A stretch of 21,773 bases of DNA from CAZBEJ01 sp964521305 (GCA_964521305.1 CAZFQZ010000015.1:1-21773), one strand, 5' to 3'. Counted from the stretch's first letter, positions 5,685 through 14,363 are shown. The notes: generated by a model not told the origin, from the letters alone. Made by a program: numbers and translations.

Positions 5685-6548
5685 ATGAGAGAAGGAAAAG
5701 TTTTACTGATAGGAAGACCCAACGTAGGTAAATCGACATTTGTCAACAACCTGATCGGCCAGAAGGTCGCCATTACCTCACCCAAGCCGCAGACTACCCG
5801 CTTTCCCATCAAGGCGGTATATTCCGATGAGCGCGGTACCATTATCTTCGTTGATACGCCGGGCATCATGGGCAAGACCGAAGATAATCTTTCAAAAAAA
5901 ATCAACATGCAAACCCTGCAGATCCTGCATGATGAGGTTGACGCCGTTATCTACATGGTGGACCATACCAGAAAACGCGATTTCGAGGAAGCGCGCGTAC
6001 TGGGACTGGTACGGAAAATCAATAAACCGAAGATCCTCGTTATCAACAAGGTCGATAAAACAGAAGGATCATATCTCCCCCAATACAAATTCCTTGAGGA
6101 GGAATTCCCGATGAAATTCGAAATATCGGCCTTGAACCAGACACATGTAAAGCCATTGCTTGAGACACTGTTCCGATTTATTCCGGACAAAAAGGAAAGC
6201 GAGATACCGAAAGATCTCATCTATCCGGTGTTAAATATTGACAGCAAAATTTTCATTTCCGAACTCATCCGCGAAAAAGTGTTTCTGATGATGGGTGAGG
6301 AAATTCCGTATACTGCCACCGTCATCGTCGATGAAATAACCGAAAGAAACAAAAACCTAACGTACATCAAGTCGCGAATTCTTACAACCAATGACAGGTA
6401 CAAAAAGATGCTTATCGGCAGCGCAGGAAGAAAAATAAAGGAAATCGGCAGCTATGCGCGGAAAGAGATCGCTTTGGCGACCGGCAAAAAAATCTATCTT
6501 GATCTGACGGTTGAAACCGATCCCCACTGGCAGGAAACATATTATTAG
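5685..6548 (+). CDS. era: GTPase Era
   Basis: 287 residues, the usual length of Era, the GTPase that binds the 3' end of 16S rRNA in late 30S assembly. G1 is GRPNVGKST (10-18), G3 DTPG (57-60), G4 NKVD (121-124) and G5 SAL (148-150). The KH domain near the C-terminus has the GxxG-type loop in LIGSAGRKIKEIGSYARKEI (243-262), and the ending DPHWQETYY is close to family norms. I chose the ATG at 5685 because the family begins right before KVLLIGRPNVGKS; an upstream in-frame ATG at 5655 would place the promoter inside the gene. Divergent from the ECF sigma gene; its stop codon overlaps by 3 bases the stop of the convergent nuclease gene. Confidence 0.96.
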   Translation: MREGKVLLIGRPNVGKSTFVNNLIGQKVAITSPKPQTTRFPIKAVYSDERGTIIFVDTPGIMGKTEDNLSKKINMQTLQILHDEVDAVIYMVDHTRKRDFEEARVLGLVRKINKPKILVINKVDKTEGSYLPQYKFLEEEFPMKFEISALNQTHVKPLLETLFRFIPDKKESEIPKDLIYPVLNIDSKIFISELIREKVFLMMGEEIPYTATVIVDEITERNKNLTYIKSRILTTNDRYKKMLIGSAGRKIKEIGSYARKEIALATGKKIYLDLTVETDPHWQETYY

Positions 6549-7414
6549 AGTATTTCGCTGTCGCGCTCGATCATCAAATCCTCAAGAACATAAACGTCAT
6601 GATTGTACTCGTCCATGCCGACGAATTCCGCGTCCCCTCTCAGCACTTTCTCATACGGTTTGCAGTGCTGGCAACCTGTTTGCTGCGGGCATTTGAACAC
6701 GTTAAGCTGCCGTGCTAATTTTATTTTCTTCGCGATTCCGTAGATTTTATCGCGGGCTTCTTGCGCGTCCGGCAAGTTCCGTTCGGTCGGTTCGTCTTTC
6801 CGTTCAAGATACCAGTAACTTGCTTTTTCGACGTTGCGCTTCTGACAGTTCTTTGCGAGCAGATAGTATATCGGCAGCTGCAGAGATCCGTCATCTTCGT
6901 CCTTCCTGTTAGTTTTGAAATCGATGATATGTACGGCGTCAAAATCGGGCAGATATTCCAGCCAGTCTATTTTTCCGCACAAAATAATATTGTCTTTTTC
7001 CGAAAACCAATAGTAAATCAGGTCACGATCCGATTTTATTTTTACCGCCTTGTTCAATAACGGACCCGGATGTTTCATAACCCGGTTCAACATTTCCTCC
7101 CCCCGTTTTTTGTATGTTTGCTCAGTATGCTCGTCGGTAAATCCGCCTTTTTTCCCGTTGACTTTACCCCATACGGAATCGAATCTAATGACCAGTGATT
7201 CCTTGAACCGTTCATCAACCGGCAACTTCGACAAACCATCTAATACCTCATGCACTGCCTGACCCAGAGAGAGAGGTGGACTAACCAGTTTGATTTTATG
7301 GTTTGTTTTCGGATCGCGGTACATGTGCTTCAGGTAATACACGCGTGGACACGCGAGAAAATCGCTGATCGACGTATGGGAAATCCAGAGTGCACTATAC
7401 GGATCACCGGTCAT
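6545..7414 (-). CDS. PD-(D/E)XK nuclease with Fe-S-type cysteines (RecB/Cas4-like)
   Basis: 289 residues of the PDDEXK_1 (PF12705) superfamily, single-domain RecB-like nucleases. Visible motifs: ISHTSISDFLACPRVYYL at the start (Cys22), GQAVHEVLD (His55), GKIDWLE (Asp150), IIDFKT (Asp165, Lys167) and QLPIYYLL (Gln179). These make a complete RecB-family catalytic set. Cys242-x5-Cys248-x2-Cys251 plus Cys22 form the one-plus-three cysteine pattern of AddB/Cas4 nucleases with a 4Fe-4S cluster. It is the last gene after gltX and a second, related nuclease, 26 bases beyond that stop. I chose the ATG at 7414; upstream residues overlap the previous stop region. No helicase domain is present and no cas1/cas2 nearby, so a CRISPR role is not supported. 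Confidence 0.85.
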   Translation of the reverse strand: MTGDPYSALWISHTSISDFLACPRVYYLKHMYRDPKTNHKIKLVSPPLSLGQAVHEVLDGLSKLPVDERFKESLVIRFDSVWGKVNGKKGGFTDEHTEQTYKKRGEEMLNRVMKHPGPLLNKAVKIKSDRDLIYYWFSEKDNIILCGKIDWLEYLPDFDAVHIIDFKTNRKDEDDGSLQLPIYYLLAKNCQKRNVEKASYWYLERKDEPTERNLPDAQEARDKIYGIAKKIKLARQLNVFKCPQQTGCQHCKPYEKVLRGDAEFVGMDEYNHDVYVLEDLMIERDSEIL

Positions 7415-7440
7415 ATGTGTAACCCTATTGTAGCATAAGT

Positions 7441-8139
7441 TTATTTGTAGTATTTTTCTACATCCTTGTACCACTTACAATACGAACATGTATCAGAAGA
7501 TTCAGGTATATTTCCTCTTAAAATATCAATGGCTTTTTGGATGCGTTGCGACACATGTTCCGGGTGTCCTTCAACTTTCACTACTGTTATATTCATGGGA
7601 AATCCGTTATCCGAACTGTCTTTCAGTTCCGGATAGAAAAAAATCAGATAGCCGAATCCCGCGGTTTTCTTATGATTGGCCTCAAGCAAGAAAATATACT
7701 CGTCTATCTGGTGCCTGTACGCATCCATGATTTCCTTTTCTTTCGGATCGCTTGAGGTTGTCTTGAAATCGACCGGGATATACGCCTCATTCTCCACAAT
7801 GCATTCATCAAGTTTTCCGTAAAAACCGTACCGGTCGTCGATCTTATGGAAATACCGTTCCTGAAAGGGATTCTGCAGCCGTCCTTCTATTTTTCCCTGA
7901 ATCATCGGCGGCAGATAATCCTTGTCGCGGTACGTATCGAAATACCGTTTGATCACGATATCATACCGATTCGACAGTCGGGAAACAATCCCCTGCGGCT
8001 GATAGATTTTTTTATTATATTTCAGCCAGAAACATTTTGGGCAGACATTGATCATTTCGATTCCGGTGTGCGAAAGCCAAGTGAGTTTTTTCTTATCAGT
8101 ATCGCCGAGAGGAAATGCAAGTTGTGAATCTTGTTTCAT
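7441..8139 (-). CDS. second PD-(D/E)XK nuclease-like protein, diverged
   Basis: 232 residues distantly similar in layout to the next gene. The opening WLSHTGIEMINVCPKCFWLKY parallels the ISHTSISDFLACPR of its neighbour. The core has GFYGKLDE (Asp111), YIPVDFKTTSS (Asp124, Lys126) and YRHQIDEYIFLLE (Gln144, Tyr148). Cysteines are paired at both ends, Cys33-x2-Cys36 and Cys218-x2-Cys221, suggesting a metal or Fe-S site of different spacing. The GxxxH motif found in the other copy is not apparent. Its ATG is one base after the TGA of gltX, so translation is probably coupled. The longer frame upstream would overlap the gltX end and lacks family similarity. Nuclease activity is likely from the motifs but unproven. 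Confidence 0.75.
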   Translation of the reverse strand: MKQDSQLAFPLGDTDKKKLTWLSHTGIEMINVCPKCFWLKYNKKIYQPQGIVSRLSNRYDIVIKRYFDTYRDKDYLPPMIQGKIEGRLQNPFQERYFHKIDDRYGFYGKLDECIVENEAYIPVDFKTTSSDPKEKEIMDAYRHQIDEYIFLLEANHKKTAGFGYLIFFYPELKDSSDNGFPMNITVVKVEGHPEHVSQRIQKAIDILRGNIPESSDTCSYCKWYKDVEKYYK

Positions 8140-8140
8140 G

Positions 8141-9541
8141 TCAGTATACAAGTTTGTTAACTCTTTTAATACAATCGTCTTTACCAAGGATCTCCATGGA
8201 TTCGTTTAAAGGAGGCGATATTTTTTTTCCGGTAATCGCTATCCGCAATATCATAAAGTACTCGCTGTTTTTCACGCCGAGCTTTTTCGCACATTCCATC
8301 ATCGATTCACCGATTTTTTCAGCTTTCCAGTCGGTGATTTTTTCGAGCGATTCCTTTATTATTTCCAGCATTTCTTTTTTAGGACCCAAGTCAATCTCAT
8401 ATGTTTCCGGTCTGCCGAAAAAGAAATCGCACAAAGGCATGTAGTCGGAAAATTTTTTTATTCTTTCCCTAATCAACGGAATGGATTTCTCGACAATATC
8501 TTCAGGCAGTTTTTTGTCTTTGTAAAATGCAAGAATCTTTGTCTTTGATTCCGCCAGATCCATCTTCCTTATATACTCTCCGTTCATCCATTCCAGTTTT
8601 TTCAAGTCAAATACCGGTCCTGCAGGACTGATATCTTTGAAATCAAATACTTTGATAAACTCATCCAGGCTAAATAGCTCCTTGCCTCCTGGATAACTCC
8701 AACCCATTAAAGCCATATAATTTAGTATGGCTTCAGGTAAAAATCCCTGTTCCTGATACCAGGATACATTCGTATGGCCCTGTCTTTTGGAGAATTTTGA
8801 TTTATCCGGGTTGCGGATGATTGGCGTATGAACAAAAACCGGTTTTTCCCATCCGAAATAGTCATAAAGCAGAATAATTTTCCCCGCCGATGCCAGCCAT
8901 TCTTCACCGCGCACCATATGGCTGATTTCCATCAAATGGTCATCAACAACAACGGCGAGAAAATAAGTGGGATATCCGTCTGATTTCAGCAGTACCTGGT
9001 CATCTATACCGTTCGAATCAAACTCGATCGCTCCCCGTAGCTCATCATGCATTATTATTTTCGTATTCCCGGGAACCTTAAGCCGGATCACATAAGATAA
9101 ACCTTTCTCTAATTTTTTTTTAACTTCTGCGGGTGATATATTGCGGCAATGTTTATCATACATCGGGACTTTTCCATCCGCCTGCATTTTTTTCCGCACC
9201 TCGTCCAATCGTTCTTTCGAACAAAAACAGTAGTATGCCTTACCTTGCTCGATCAACATGCGGGCGTGTTTCGTGTATATATCCAAACGGTCTGACTGGC
9301 GATATGGCGCATACGGTCCCTTTTTCCTAACGCTCTCATCCTCGCAGATACCGAACCAGTCCAAAGCGGCAAATACTTTTTTCTCCGCGTCCGCGACCGT
9401 GCGTTCCTTATCGGTATCTTCGATGCGTACGACAAACTTTCCTGCGAATCTTTTGGCATACGCGTAATCAAACAGAATCTGATATATCGTTCCCATGTGG
9501 GGATATCCTGTAGGCGAAATAGCTGCGCGAGTTCTTATCAT
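8141..9541 (-). CDS. gltX: glutamate--tRNA ligase
   Basis: 466 residues, full length for bacterial GluRS, which charges tRNA-Glu (and in many bacteria tRNA-Gln, followed by amidation). The class I signature appears as SPTGYPHMG (residues 9-17, in place of the usual SPTGxLHIG). VRIEDTD (38-44), GEEWLASAGK and the second signature KFSKR (249-253, in place of KMSKS/KLSKR) are all in the normal order. Cys105-x-Cys107-x24-Cys132 matches the zinc-binding knuckle, but the fourth position is Asn134 rather than His. The alpha-helical anticodon-binding end is present. The -10 TATAAT ends 6 bases before the ATG, so it is probably leaderless. It heads an operon with two nucleases. Confidence 0.96.
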   Translation of the reverse strand: MIRTRAAISPTGYPHMGTIYQILFDYAYAKRFAGKFVVRIEDTDKERTVADAEKKVFAALDWFGICEDESVRKKGPYAPYRQSDRLDIYTKHARMLIEQGKAYYCFCSKERLDEVRKKMQADGKVPMYDKHCRNISPAEVKKKLEKGLSYVIRLKVPGNTKIIMHDELRGAIEFDSNGIDDQVLLKSDGYPTYFLAVVVDDHLMEISHMVRGEEWLASAGKIILLYDYFGWEKPVFVHTPIIRNPDKSKFSKRQGHTNVSWYQEQGFLPEAILNYMALMGWSYPGGKELFSLDEFIKVFDFKDISPAGPVFDLKKLEWMNGEYIRKMDLAESKTKILAFYKDKKLPEDIVEKSIPLIRERIKKFSDYMPLCDFFFGRPETYEIDLGPKKEMLEIIKESLEKITDWKAEKIGESMMECAKKLGVKNSEYFMILRIAITGKKISPPLNESMEILGKDDCIKRVNKLVY

Positions 9542-9547
9542 GCTGTA

Positions 9548-9553
9548 ATTATA
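9548..9553 (-). promoter_or_regulatory. -10 box of gltX, leaderless spacing
   Basis: Minus-strand TATAAT with 6 bases to the ATG at 9541; transcription would begin on the start codon. The -35 position is not a good match. Confidence 0.55.
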
Positions 9554-9567
9554 TACTATTCAAACGC

Positions 9568-9604
9568 ATTCCTTTCGCCGCAGTAAAAAAAGGGCGGGAG
9601 GAAT
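9568..9604. repeat. imperfect inverted repeat between gldG-like gene and gltX
   Basis: Arms ATTCCT-tt-CGCC and GGCG-gg-AGGAAT around a 13-base loop that includes seven As. On the plus strand the middle pairs are G-U; on the minus strand they are mismatches. No T-tract follows the stem in either direction, so a terminator role for the ABC operon is uncertain. Confidence 0.4.
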
Positions 9605-9620
9605 ATTTGAAGAAATGGTC

Positions 9621-11135
9621 TCATTTTCTCCGGATCAACCGGTACGCGCCGAACAACGCCAGAAGCACCGGCAGAAGCAATATGTTTCCGTATTTGAAAA
9701 CGTTTTTCATGTTTTCCGAAATATTCGGCACCGGATAATACGCGACTGCGTGCTGGCTTATGCCTGCCAATGCACCACCTGATGCATAATCGTTGACTGC
9801 ATTCAAGACAAACTCAAGATTGTCGGATGTCCGGGTGAGAAACCGTTCGAGCACGAATCTCGACGCGGGAATAACAAGTATGGTTCCACCGTTTTTCCGC
9901 TGAGCCTGAGCGGCTATGATAAACTGTTTCAGCTCGGACGCGGACGGTTGGGGAATACTCTGAGGATTCAGTTCGAACGTTCCCAATTGAGACCACGACT
10001 GTTTTGATGTTCGCACCAACTCCGCTGCGCTGATGTTGCTTTTCTTTACTATGGTCAGAGAGGAAACCCACGGAAAGGTCAGCTGATTGATGTTCGAAAA
10101 AAAAATCGATTGGGGGTTGAAATCGTTCGTACGCACCCAGAACGGATACGGTGAAAGGAACGACATTTGGCTATTGCCGAAATTGACCAACTCCGCGTTT
10201 GCCGAAAGAACAAGATCTTTATTCAGAGTAATGCCATATTGCTCGAGCAGCGAAAAAAGATTGTGATCCGCCGGAACCGTCGTCAGGCTATTCTGTACCC
10301 ATACGCCGTCGAGGAAAAAAATTGCCTTCCCTTTATCATTCAGGTATTTTTTTAAAGCTGCTATTTCCTGTTCGTCGAATCCGTGGCTGTTGTCGTCGAA
10401 TACAAAAACCGTCTTATATGAGGGATCTATTGTTTTTGTGGCCGATTCCGTGGACACGTTGATATAGCTCAGGTCAAACTGTTTTTGCATCGCCTGGTCA
10501 AACGACAGCAGGTCGTCATTGTTCGGGTCAAACGATTGCGTCTTTCCCATGACCGCAACTTTAACCGGCTGTTTATTCGTCATTTTATAAATGGATGCCG
10601 TCAGGTTATACTCAAGGCTTCCTATATCCGTTACCTGCGGGATTATTTCCTTCTTGTTTAAATAACTCATACCTATGCCGAAATATGAAGCGCTCACCGC
10701 GTATTTGTCCTGTTCCAACTGCGAGAATTGGATCTGCGGGATACCGAAATCCTTCACATCGTTGAGCGCATTCTGGTCGGTTTTCGGATCAAGTACCTTA
10801 ATCGCTACCCTACGCGGATTATCCCGCTGATATTCATTCAACAGGTCCACAATCTGGTTCTTCAACGGCAGCAGCTTTGTCGGAATGTCAGAAGATGCAA
10901 AAAATTTGATGGTTACGATATCATCCAAATTGTTGAGTATTTTTTTTGTCGAATCGGAAAGTGTATAGGTTTTGCCGTAGGAAAAATCGAAACGGACCGG
11001 AAGGTTCGAAACCACCAGGTTGACCACGACGAATACCATAAACAAAAGAAGATACAGAACAGGGTTTTGCAGTTTCGATAGATTGAACAGCCTGACGAAA
11101 TTAAGATTTTTGACTGATACAAAAAATTTTTTCAT
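9621..11135 (-). CDS. GldG-like auxiliary protein of an ABC-2 transporter
   Basis: 504 residues of the GldG / ABC_transp_aux (PF09822) type. One membrane segment near the N-terminus (about 26-46, NPVLYLLLFMVFVVVNLVVSN) is followed by the family opening FDFSYGKTYTLSDSTKKILNNLDDIVTIKFFAS. A long extracytoplasmic region comes next, with FVFDDNSHGFDEQEIAALKKYLNDKGKAIFFLDGV (a ThuA/DJ-1-like fold is usual here). A C-terminal membrane segment (about 478-498) ends in RLIRRK. In Bacteroidetes GldG works with GldF and GldA in gliding and type IX-related function; elsewhere such sets are uncharacterised exporters. The permease stop lies 2 bases upstream, so it is in one operon with permease and ATPase. 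Gliding is not implied. Confidence 0.85.
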   Translation of the reverse strand: MKKFFVSVKNLNFVRLFNLSKLQNPVLYLLLFMVFVVVNLVVSNLPVRFDFSYGKTYTLSDSTKKILNNLDDIVTIKFFASSDIPTKLLPLKNQIVDLLNEYQRDNPRRVAIKVLDPKTDQNALNDVKDFGIPQIQFSQLEQDKYAVSASYFGIGMSYLNKKEIIPQVTDIGSLEYNLTASIYKMTNKQPVKVAVMGKTQSFDPNNDDLLSFDQAMQKQFDLSYINVSTESATKTIDPSYKTVFVFDDNSHGFDEQEIAALKKYLNDKGKAIFFLDGVWVQNSLTTVPADHNLFSLLEQYGITLNKDLVLSANAELVNFGNSQMSFLSPYPFWVRTNDFNPQSIFFSNINQLTFPWVSSLTIVKKSNISAAELVRTSKQSWSQLGTFELNPQSIPQPSASELKQFIIAAQAQRKNGGTILVIPASRFVLERFLTRTSDNLEFVLNAVNDYASGGALAGISQHAVAYYPVPNISENMKNVFKYGNILLLPVLLALFGAYRLIRRK

Positions 11136-11137
11136 GG

Positions 11138-11839
11138 CTATGCGCGTTTTTCAAGCCGAATAATCGTAATGAATAAAAAGACCGCGATTATCGAAATGAA
11201 GTATACGGCCGACCGCAGGTCAAACACGCCGTTGATGAAGTTCTGCAGATGGTACATGGGCGTATAATATGTCATCACATTGAGTAGCGACCGGGGTAAT
11301 ACGTTTGCCATGAAATCGCTTCCCAGAACCAGAAGTACAAAAAGCGCGATAACCGAAGACAGCAAAGCGACGACTTGATTCTTGGTCACCGAAGAAAAAA
11401 ACATGGAAACGCTGATAAAAGCCGATGCAATAAACAGGGCGCCTATGTACCCTATGATTACTTCGGGAAGATATAATCTGGCGAGGAAAAAAAGCGATAC
11501 GGGCAAACCGATGGTCAGCAACAACGCTGCCACCATCAAGGTAACGAGTGCGAAAAACTTTGCCAGAACAATCTGGGTTTCGGAAACGGGCAAGGTCAGC
11601 AACACTTCTATGGTATTCGTCCTTGTCTCTTCCGACAAAATCCTCATGGCAAGCGCAGGAACAAATATGATAAGCAACCACGGCAATGTGGAAAAAAACG
11701 GTTGCATGGACGCCGAACCGACGACGAAAATATCTTTTACGAACATGAAATTAGCGAAGACCGCGAATAAAATCACTATGATATACCCGATCGGATTGTT
11801 GAGATAATACCTTAATTCTTTTTTGAACAGCGTTTTCAT
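11138..11839 (-). CDS. ABC-2 type permease (GldF-like)
   Basis: 233 residues with six membrane segments, the membrane half of an ABC-2 exporter. It opens with LFKKELRYYLNNPIGYIIVILFAVF, a typical ABC-2 start in which a cytoplasmic amphipathic helix precedes the first segment. MRILSEETRTNTIEVLLTLPVSETQIVLAKFFA between segments 2 and 3 is the conserved loop that contacts the ATPase. It overlaps the ATPase gene by 4 bases (ATGA) and is followed 2 bases later by the GldG-like gene. The substrate is unknown. Confidence 0.9.
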   Translation of the reverse strand: MKTLFKKELRYYLNNPIGYIIVILFAVFANFMFVKDIFVVGSASMQPFFSTLPWLLIIFVPALAMRILSEETRTNTIEVLLTLPVSETQIVLAKFFALVTLMVAALLLTIGLPVSLFFLARLYLPEVIIGYIGALFIASAFISVSMFFSSVTKNQVVALLSSVIALFVLLVLGSDFMANVLPRSLLNVMTYYTPMYHLQNFINGVFDLRSAVYFISIIAVFLFITIIRLEKRA

Positions 11840-12516
11840 TCTTTTACCAGTTTTTTGAATAACTTCTCAACTGCGCCTTTGCCTTTCGGCTTCGTTCCCT
11901 GATATACCAACGAACCTTTATTGATAATGATTAGTTTCGTCGCGGCATCCTCAACTTCGGAAAGAATGTGCGTGGAAAACAGGATTGTTTTTTCCTTGGA
12001 GATCACTTTGATGAATGTTTTTATTTTTTCCTGCTCCAGCGGATCGAGGCCTGATGTCGGTTCATCAAGAATGAGGATTTCCGGATCGCCGATAAGCGCC
12101 GCAGCCAATCCAACCCGTTGTCTATACCCTCGCGACAATTCATCAATCTTCACTCCCATCACATCCGCCAGACCGATTTTTGAGATAATATCAGCTATTT
12201 CTTTTTCCCTTTTTACTTCGGCAATAAAACGTAAATATTCCACAACCTTCATTTCGCCATACAGCGGGTTATTCTCAGGCAGATACCCTATTTTGTGCAG
12301 CACTGCTATCCGTTGGTCTACCGGATCGAGTGAATCGATATTGACCGTGCCGCTCGTCGGACGAAGATAACCGAGAATAAGCCTCATGGTTGTCGTTTTC
12401 CCCGCGCCGTTCGGTCCCAAAAATCCGATAATTTCTCCTTTTTTTGCCTGGAAACCGACGTCGCGGACCGCGGTCTTTGCACCGAACTGCTTGGTCACTG
12501 ATCGAAGTAAAATCAT
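11836..12516 (-). CDS. ABC transporter ATP-binding protein (GldA-like)
   Basis: 226 residues, a single nucleotide-binding domain. Walker A is GPNGAGKT (34-41), the Q-loop region is YLPENNPLYGEM, the signature LSRGYRQRV (127-135), Walker B ILILDE (147-152), the D-loop SGLD and the H-loop STH with His183. LSRGYRQR rather than LSGGQ is common in ABC-2 ATPases of the GldA/NosF type. It is the first gene of the three-gene set. The promoter has TTGAAA and extended TGaTATACC with a 17-base spacer, and the -10 ends 8 bases before the ATG, giving a nearly leaderless mRNA. Confidence 0.94.
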   Translation of the reverse strand: MILLRSVTKQFGAKTAVRDVGFQAKKGEIIGFLGPNGAGKTTTMRLILGYLRPTSGTVNIDSLDPVDQRIAVLHKIGYLPENNPLYGEMKVVEYLRFIAEVKREKEIADIISKIGLADVMGVKIDELSRGYRQRVGLAAALIGDPEILILDEPTSGLDPLEQEKIKTFIKVISKEKTILFSTHILSEVEDAATKLIIINKGSLVYQGTKPKGKGAVEKLFKKLVKE

Positions 12517-12524
12517 AGTCTAAT

Positions 12525-12553
12525 GGTATATCACAAAAAAATGAGTATTTCAA
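12525..12553 (-). promoter_or_regulatory. promoter of the GldA/F/G-like operon
   Basis: Minus-strand TTGAAA (12548-12553), 17-base spacer, TATACC (12525-12530) preceded by TGa (extended -10). Eight bases separate the -10 from the ATG at 12516. The -35 lies over the last codons of the upstream gene. Confidence 0.6.
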
Positions 12554-14355
12554 TAAAATAAACGCATAGGCTCTCCCCCCAGATGCAAAGGATCCTTGAA
12601 TACGGTTTCCTTGTTTGCCGTCAAATCGTATCCGTGCATCTGTAAACCATTTTTTGCCGCGACACTGTATAAAAGCATATCGCCGTCATAATTGACCGTA
12701 AAATACGACGATGCTTGAATAGGCCGGAAATATAAACCTGTGTTCGCTATCCACAGATTACTGATTATTTTGTTGTTCCGCAGCCAAATAATCTTGTTTA
12801 TACCGGCTATGGTTGATCCGCGCCAAAACAGGCTGCTCGAATCGGCATTGATATCATAATCGTATATCGTCTGATCTTTTACATACAACACATTATTGCC
12901 GTCGGGAGAAACCGCGTATATGCTGCTCCCTGCAGGAACTGCGATGACCTTATCCTCTGACCCCCTATAGTTGTCGTCGAAATATGTCCTAACCACCTCA
13001 GACGAAACAGGCTGATTATTCTGGATTTTTGACACGATGTTGAATACAAACGTGTTGTTCGCATCCCATATCAGTGGTCCGGTAATTGCCGTCGAATCCG
13101 CCGCATTGTTCATATTATGCGACGAAAGACCGTAATCCTGCCGCGACTGAAGATTGTAAATGCTAACGCCATGATTGACGAATGCGAGAAACGACCCGTT
13201 CGGTGAGAACGCAAAATTTTCATTAAAATTGACCGACTGTATAATTGCCGTTCTTTGGCAAGCGCCGGTTATGAAATCATAGAAGACGATCTCACCGCTC
13301 GAAAAAACGTTCTTCTTGGCAAGGATTTCCGATCTCCAGTTCGGATCGTTTCTCATCTGATCGTCGGTCGGCATAAGGAACGCGAGCGTTTTTCCGTCCG
13401 GCGACCGGGCAAAATAATCATGATCGTATCTGATGGGAATGATATTGACACCGTCGCACACAAATTGATGCGTCAGTACATTGCCGCCGTCGGGATCCAT
13501 AGTTTTGAATACGCCATTCTCAAAAAACAATATGCGCTTGTTCCATTGGAGTGTTGCCGGGTTTATAGCGGCGGATGGCGTCGGACTCAACCGCGCGATC
13601 AGATCCTGCAGTTGGATGACATAAACAGCTGTATTCTTCGGGTTCAGCAAATCGAGCTCTCCGTTTTTTTCTGCGATTTTTGCATATGTATCGTTTATTG
13701 GCGGCAGCGCCACTTCGATTCTTTTCTTATCTATATCCGTAAATGTATTAAGCACCTGGTAATAGTTCGCCGGATAACCCTGGAACAGAAGAGGAATAAA
13801 ATAATACGCAAGAATTTGCGGTCCATCTATACTCTCTTTGTCAAGAAGAACCGATAAATTGTCGTTCTGGTCAAAATGGTAATCCATGATTTTCTGGCTT
13901 ATGACGCGCAGTTGTGCATAGATGTTATTCTGGAGCGAATAAACATCCAGCAGCGTCGCGCTTGCGCTTGAAATTAAATACGACATGTATTTCTTTGAGG
14001 GAGAGATTTGATATTTGAGCGAAGAATCGCAACCGTTGAGTCTCTGTATATATAATTTCCTTATATTAGTGGTAATGACCAGCTGACAATCGATGCTGTA
14101 TCCTGCGCTTTGGATGACTTCTTCAGGTGGATTCGTCGGGATAATCGTAGGAACTGCCGTGTTTATTCCCGAAGAACTGTTGGTATCCGCGGTTGTTTTT
14201 GGAGACTTTAATACCAGGAAAAAAAACATCACGAGAATGAATAGGATGACCAAAGTACCAATGGTTCCCAACGCGAATATCCTCCTATTTTTCTTTTCTA
14301 TAAGGAACAACCTGACCGCATTCAATAAATACCGTACTTTTGGCTGCTGATCCAT
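12550..14355 (-). CDS. membrane-anchored beta-propeller protein of unknown function
   Basis: 601 residues. A basic cytoplasmic N-terminus is followed by one membrane segment (about 26-49, IFALGTIGTLVILFILVMFFFLVL) and a Ser/Thr/Pro linker. The large outer domain has repeated TolB/WD40-like (PD40) blades, recognised by ISPSKKYMSYLIS, SPDGKTLAFLM, SPNGSFLAFVNHG and SPDGNNVLYVKD, each followed by a strand ending in Y or IYD/IYN. Such propellers usually mediate protein binding; no catalytic motif is seen. It is followed 33 bases later by the ABC operon, which has its own promoter, so a functional link to the transporter is only suggested. Its own promoter is TTGATC-17-TATAGT, 8 bases before the ATG. 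Confidence 0.75.
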   Translation of the reverse strand: MDQQPKVRYLLNAVRLFLIEKKNRRIFALGTIGTLVILFILVMFFFLVLKSPKTTADTNSSSGINTAVPTIIPTNPPEEVIQSAGYSIDCQLVITTNIRKLYIQRLNGCDSSLKYQISPSKKYMSYLISSASATLLDVYSLQNNIYAQLRVISQKIMDYHFDQNDNLSVLLDKESIDGPQILAYYFIPLLFQGYPANYYQVLNTFTDIDKKRIEVALPPINDTYAKIAEKNGELDLLNPKNTAVYVIQLQDLIARLSPTPSAAINPATLQWNKRILFFENGVFKTMDPDGGNVLTHQFVCDGVNIIPIRYDHDYFARSPDGKTLAFLMPTDDQMRNDPNWRSEILAKKNVFSSGEIVFYDFITGACQRTAIIQSVNFNENFAFSPNGSFLAFVNHGVSIYNLQSRQDYGLSSHNMNNAADSTAITGPLIWDANNTFVFNIVSKIQNNQPVSSEVVRTYFDDNYRGSEDKVIAVPAGSSIYAVSPDGNNVLYVKDQTIYDYDINADSSSLFWRGSTIAGINKIIWLRNNKIISNLWIANTGLYFRPIQASSYFTVNYDGDMLLYSVAAKNGLQMHGYDLTANKETVFKDPLHLGGEPMRLFY

Positions 14356-14363
14356 TATATCTA

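Noticed and set aside
6545..8139. Cas4-like nucleases as part of a CRISPR system
   Set aside because: No cas1, cas2, effector genes or direct-repeat array in the window; the motifs fit general RecB-like nucleases equally well.
8141..8143. UGA read as glycine, as in some CPR lineages
   Set aside because: TGA serves as a natural stop for gltX at the expected length, and the clear genes have no internal TGA.
9568..9604. Intrinsic terminator for the ABC operon
   Set aside because: Stem has two mismatches on the relevant strand and no T-tract after it; kept only as an inverted repeat.
13255..13857. 200-codon plus-strand open frame inside the propeller gene
   Set aside because: Antisense shadow of a well-supported gene with TolB-like blades; no recognisable domain, promoter or start signal.
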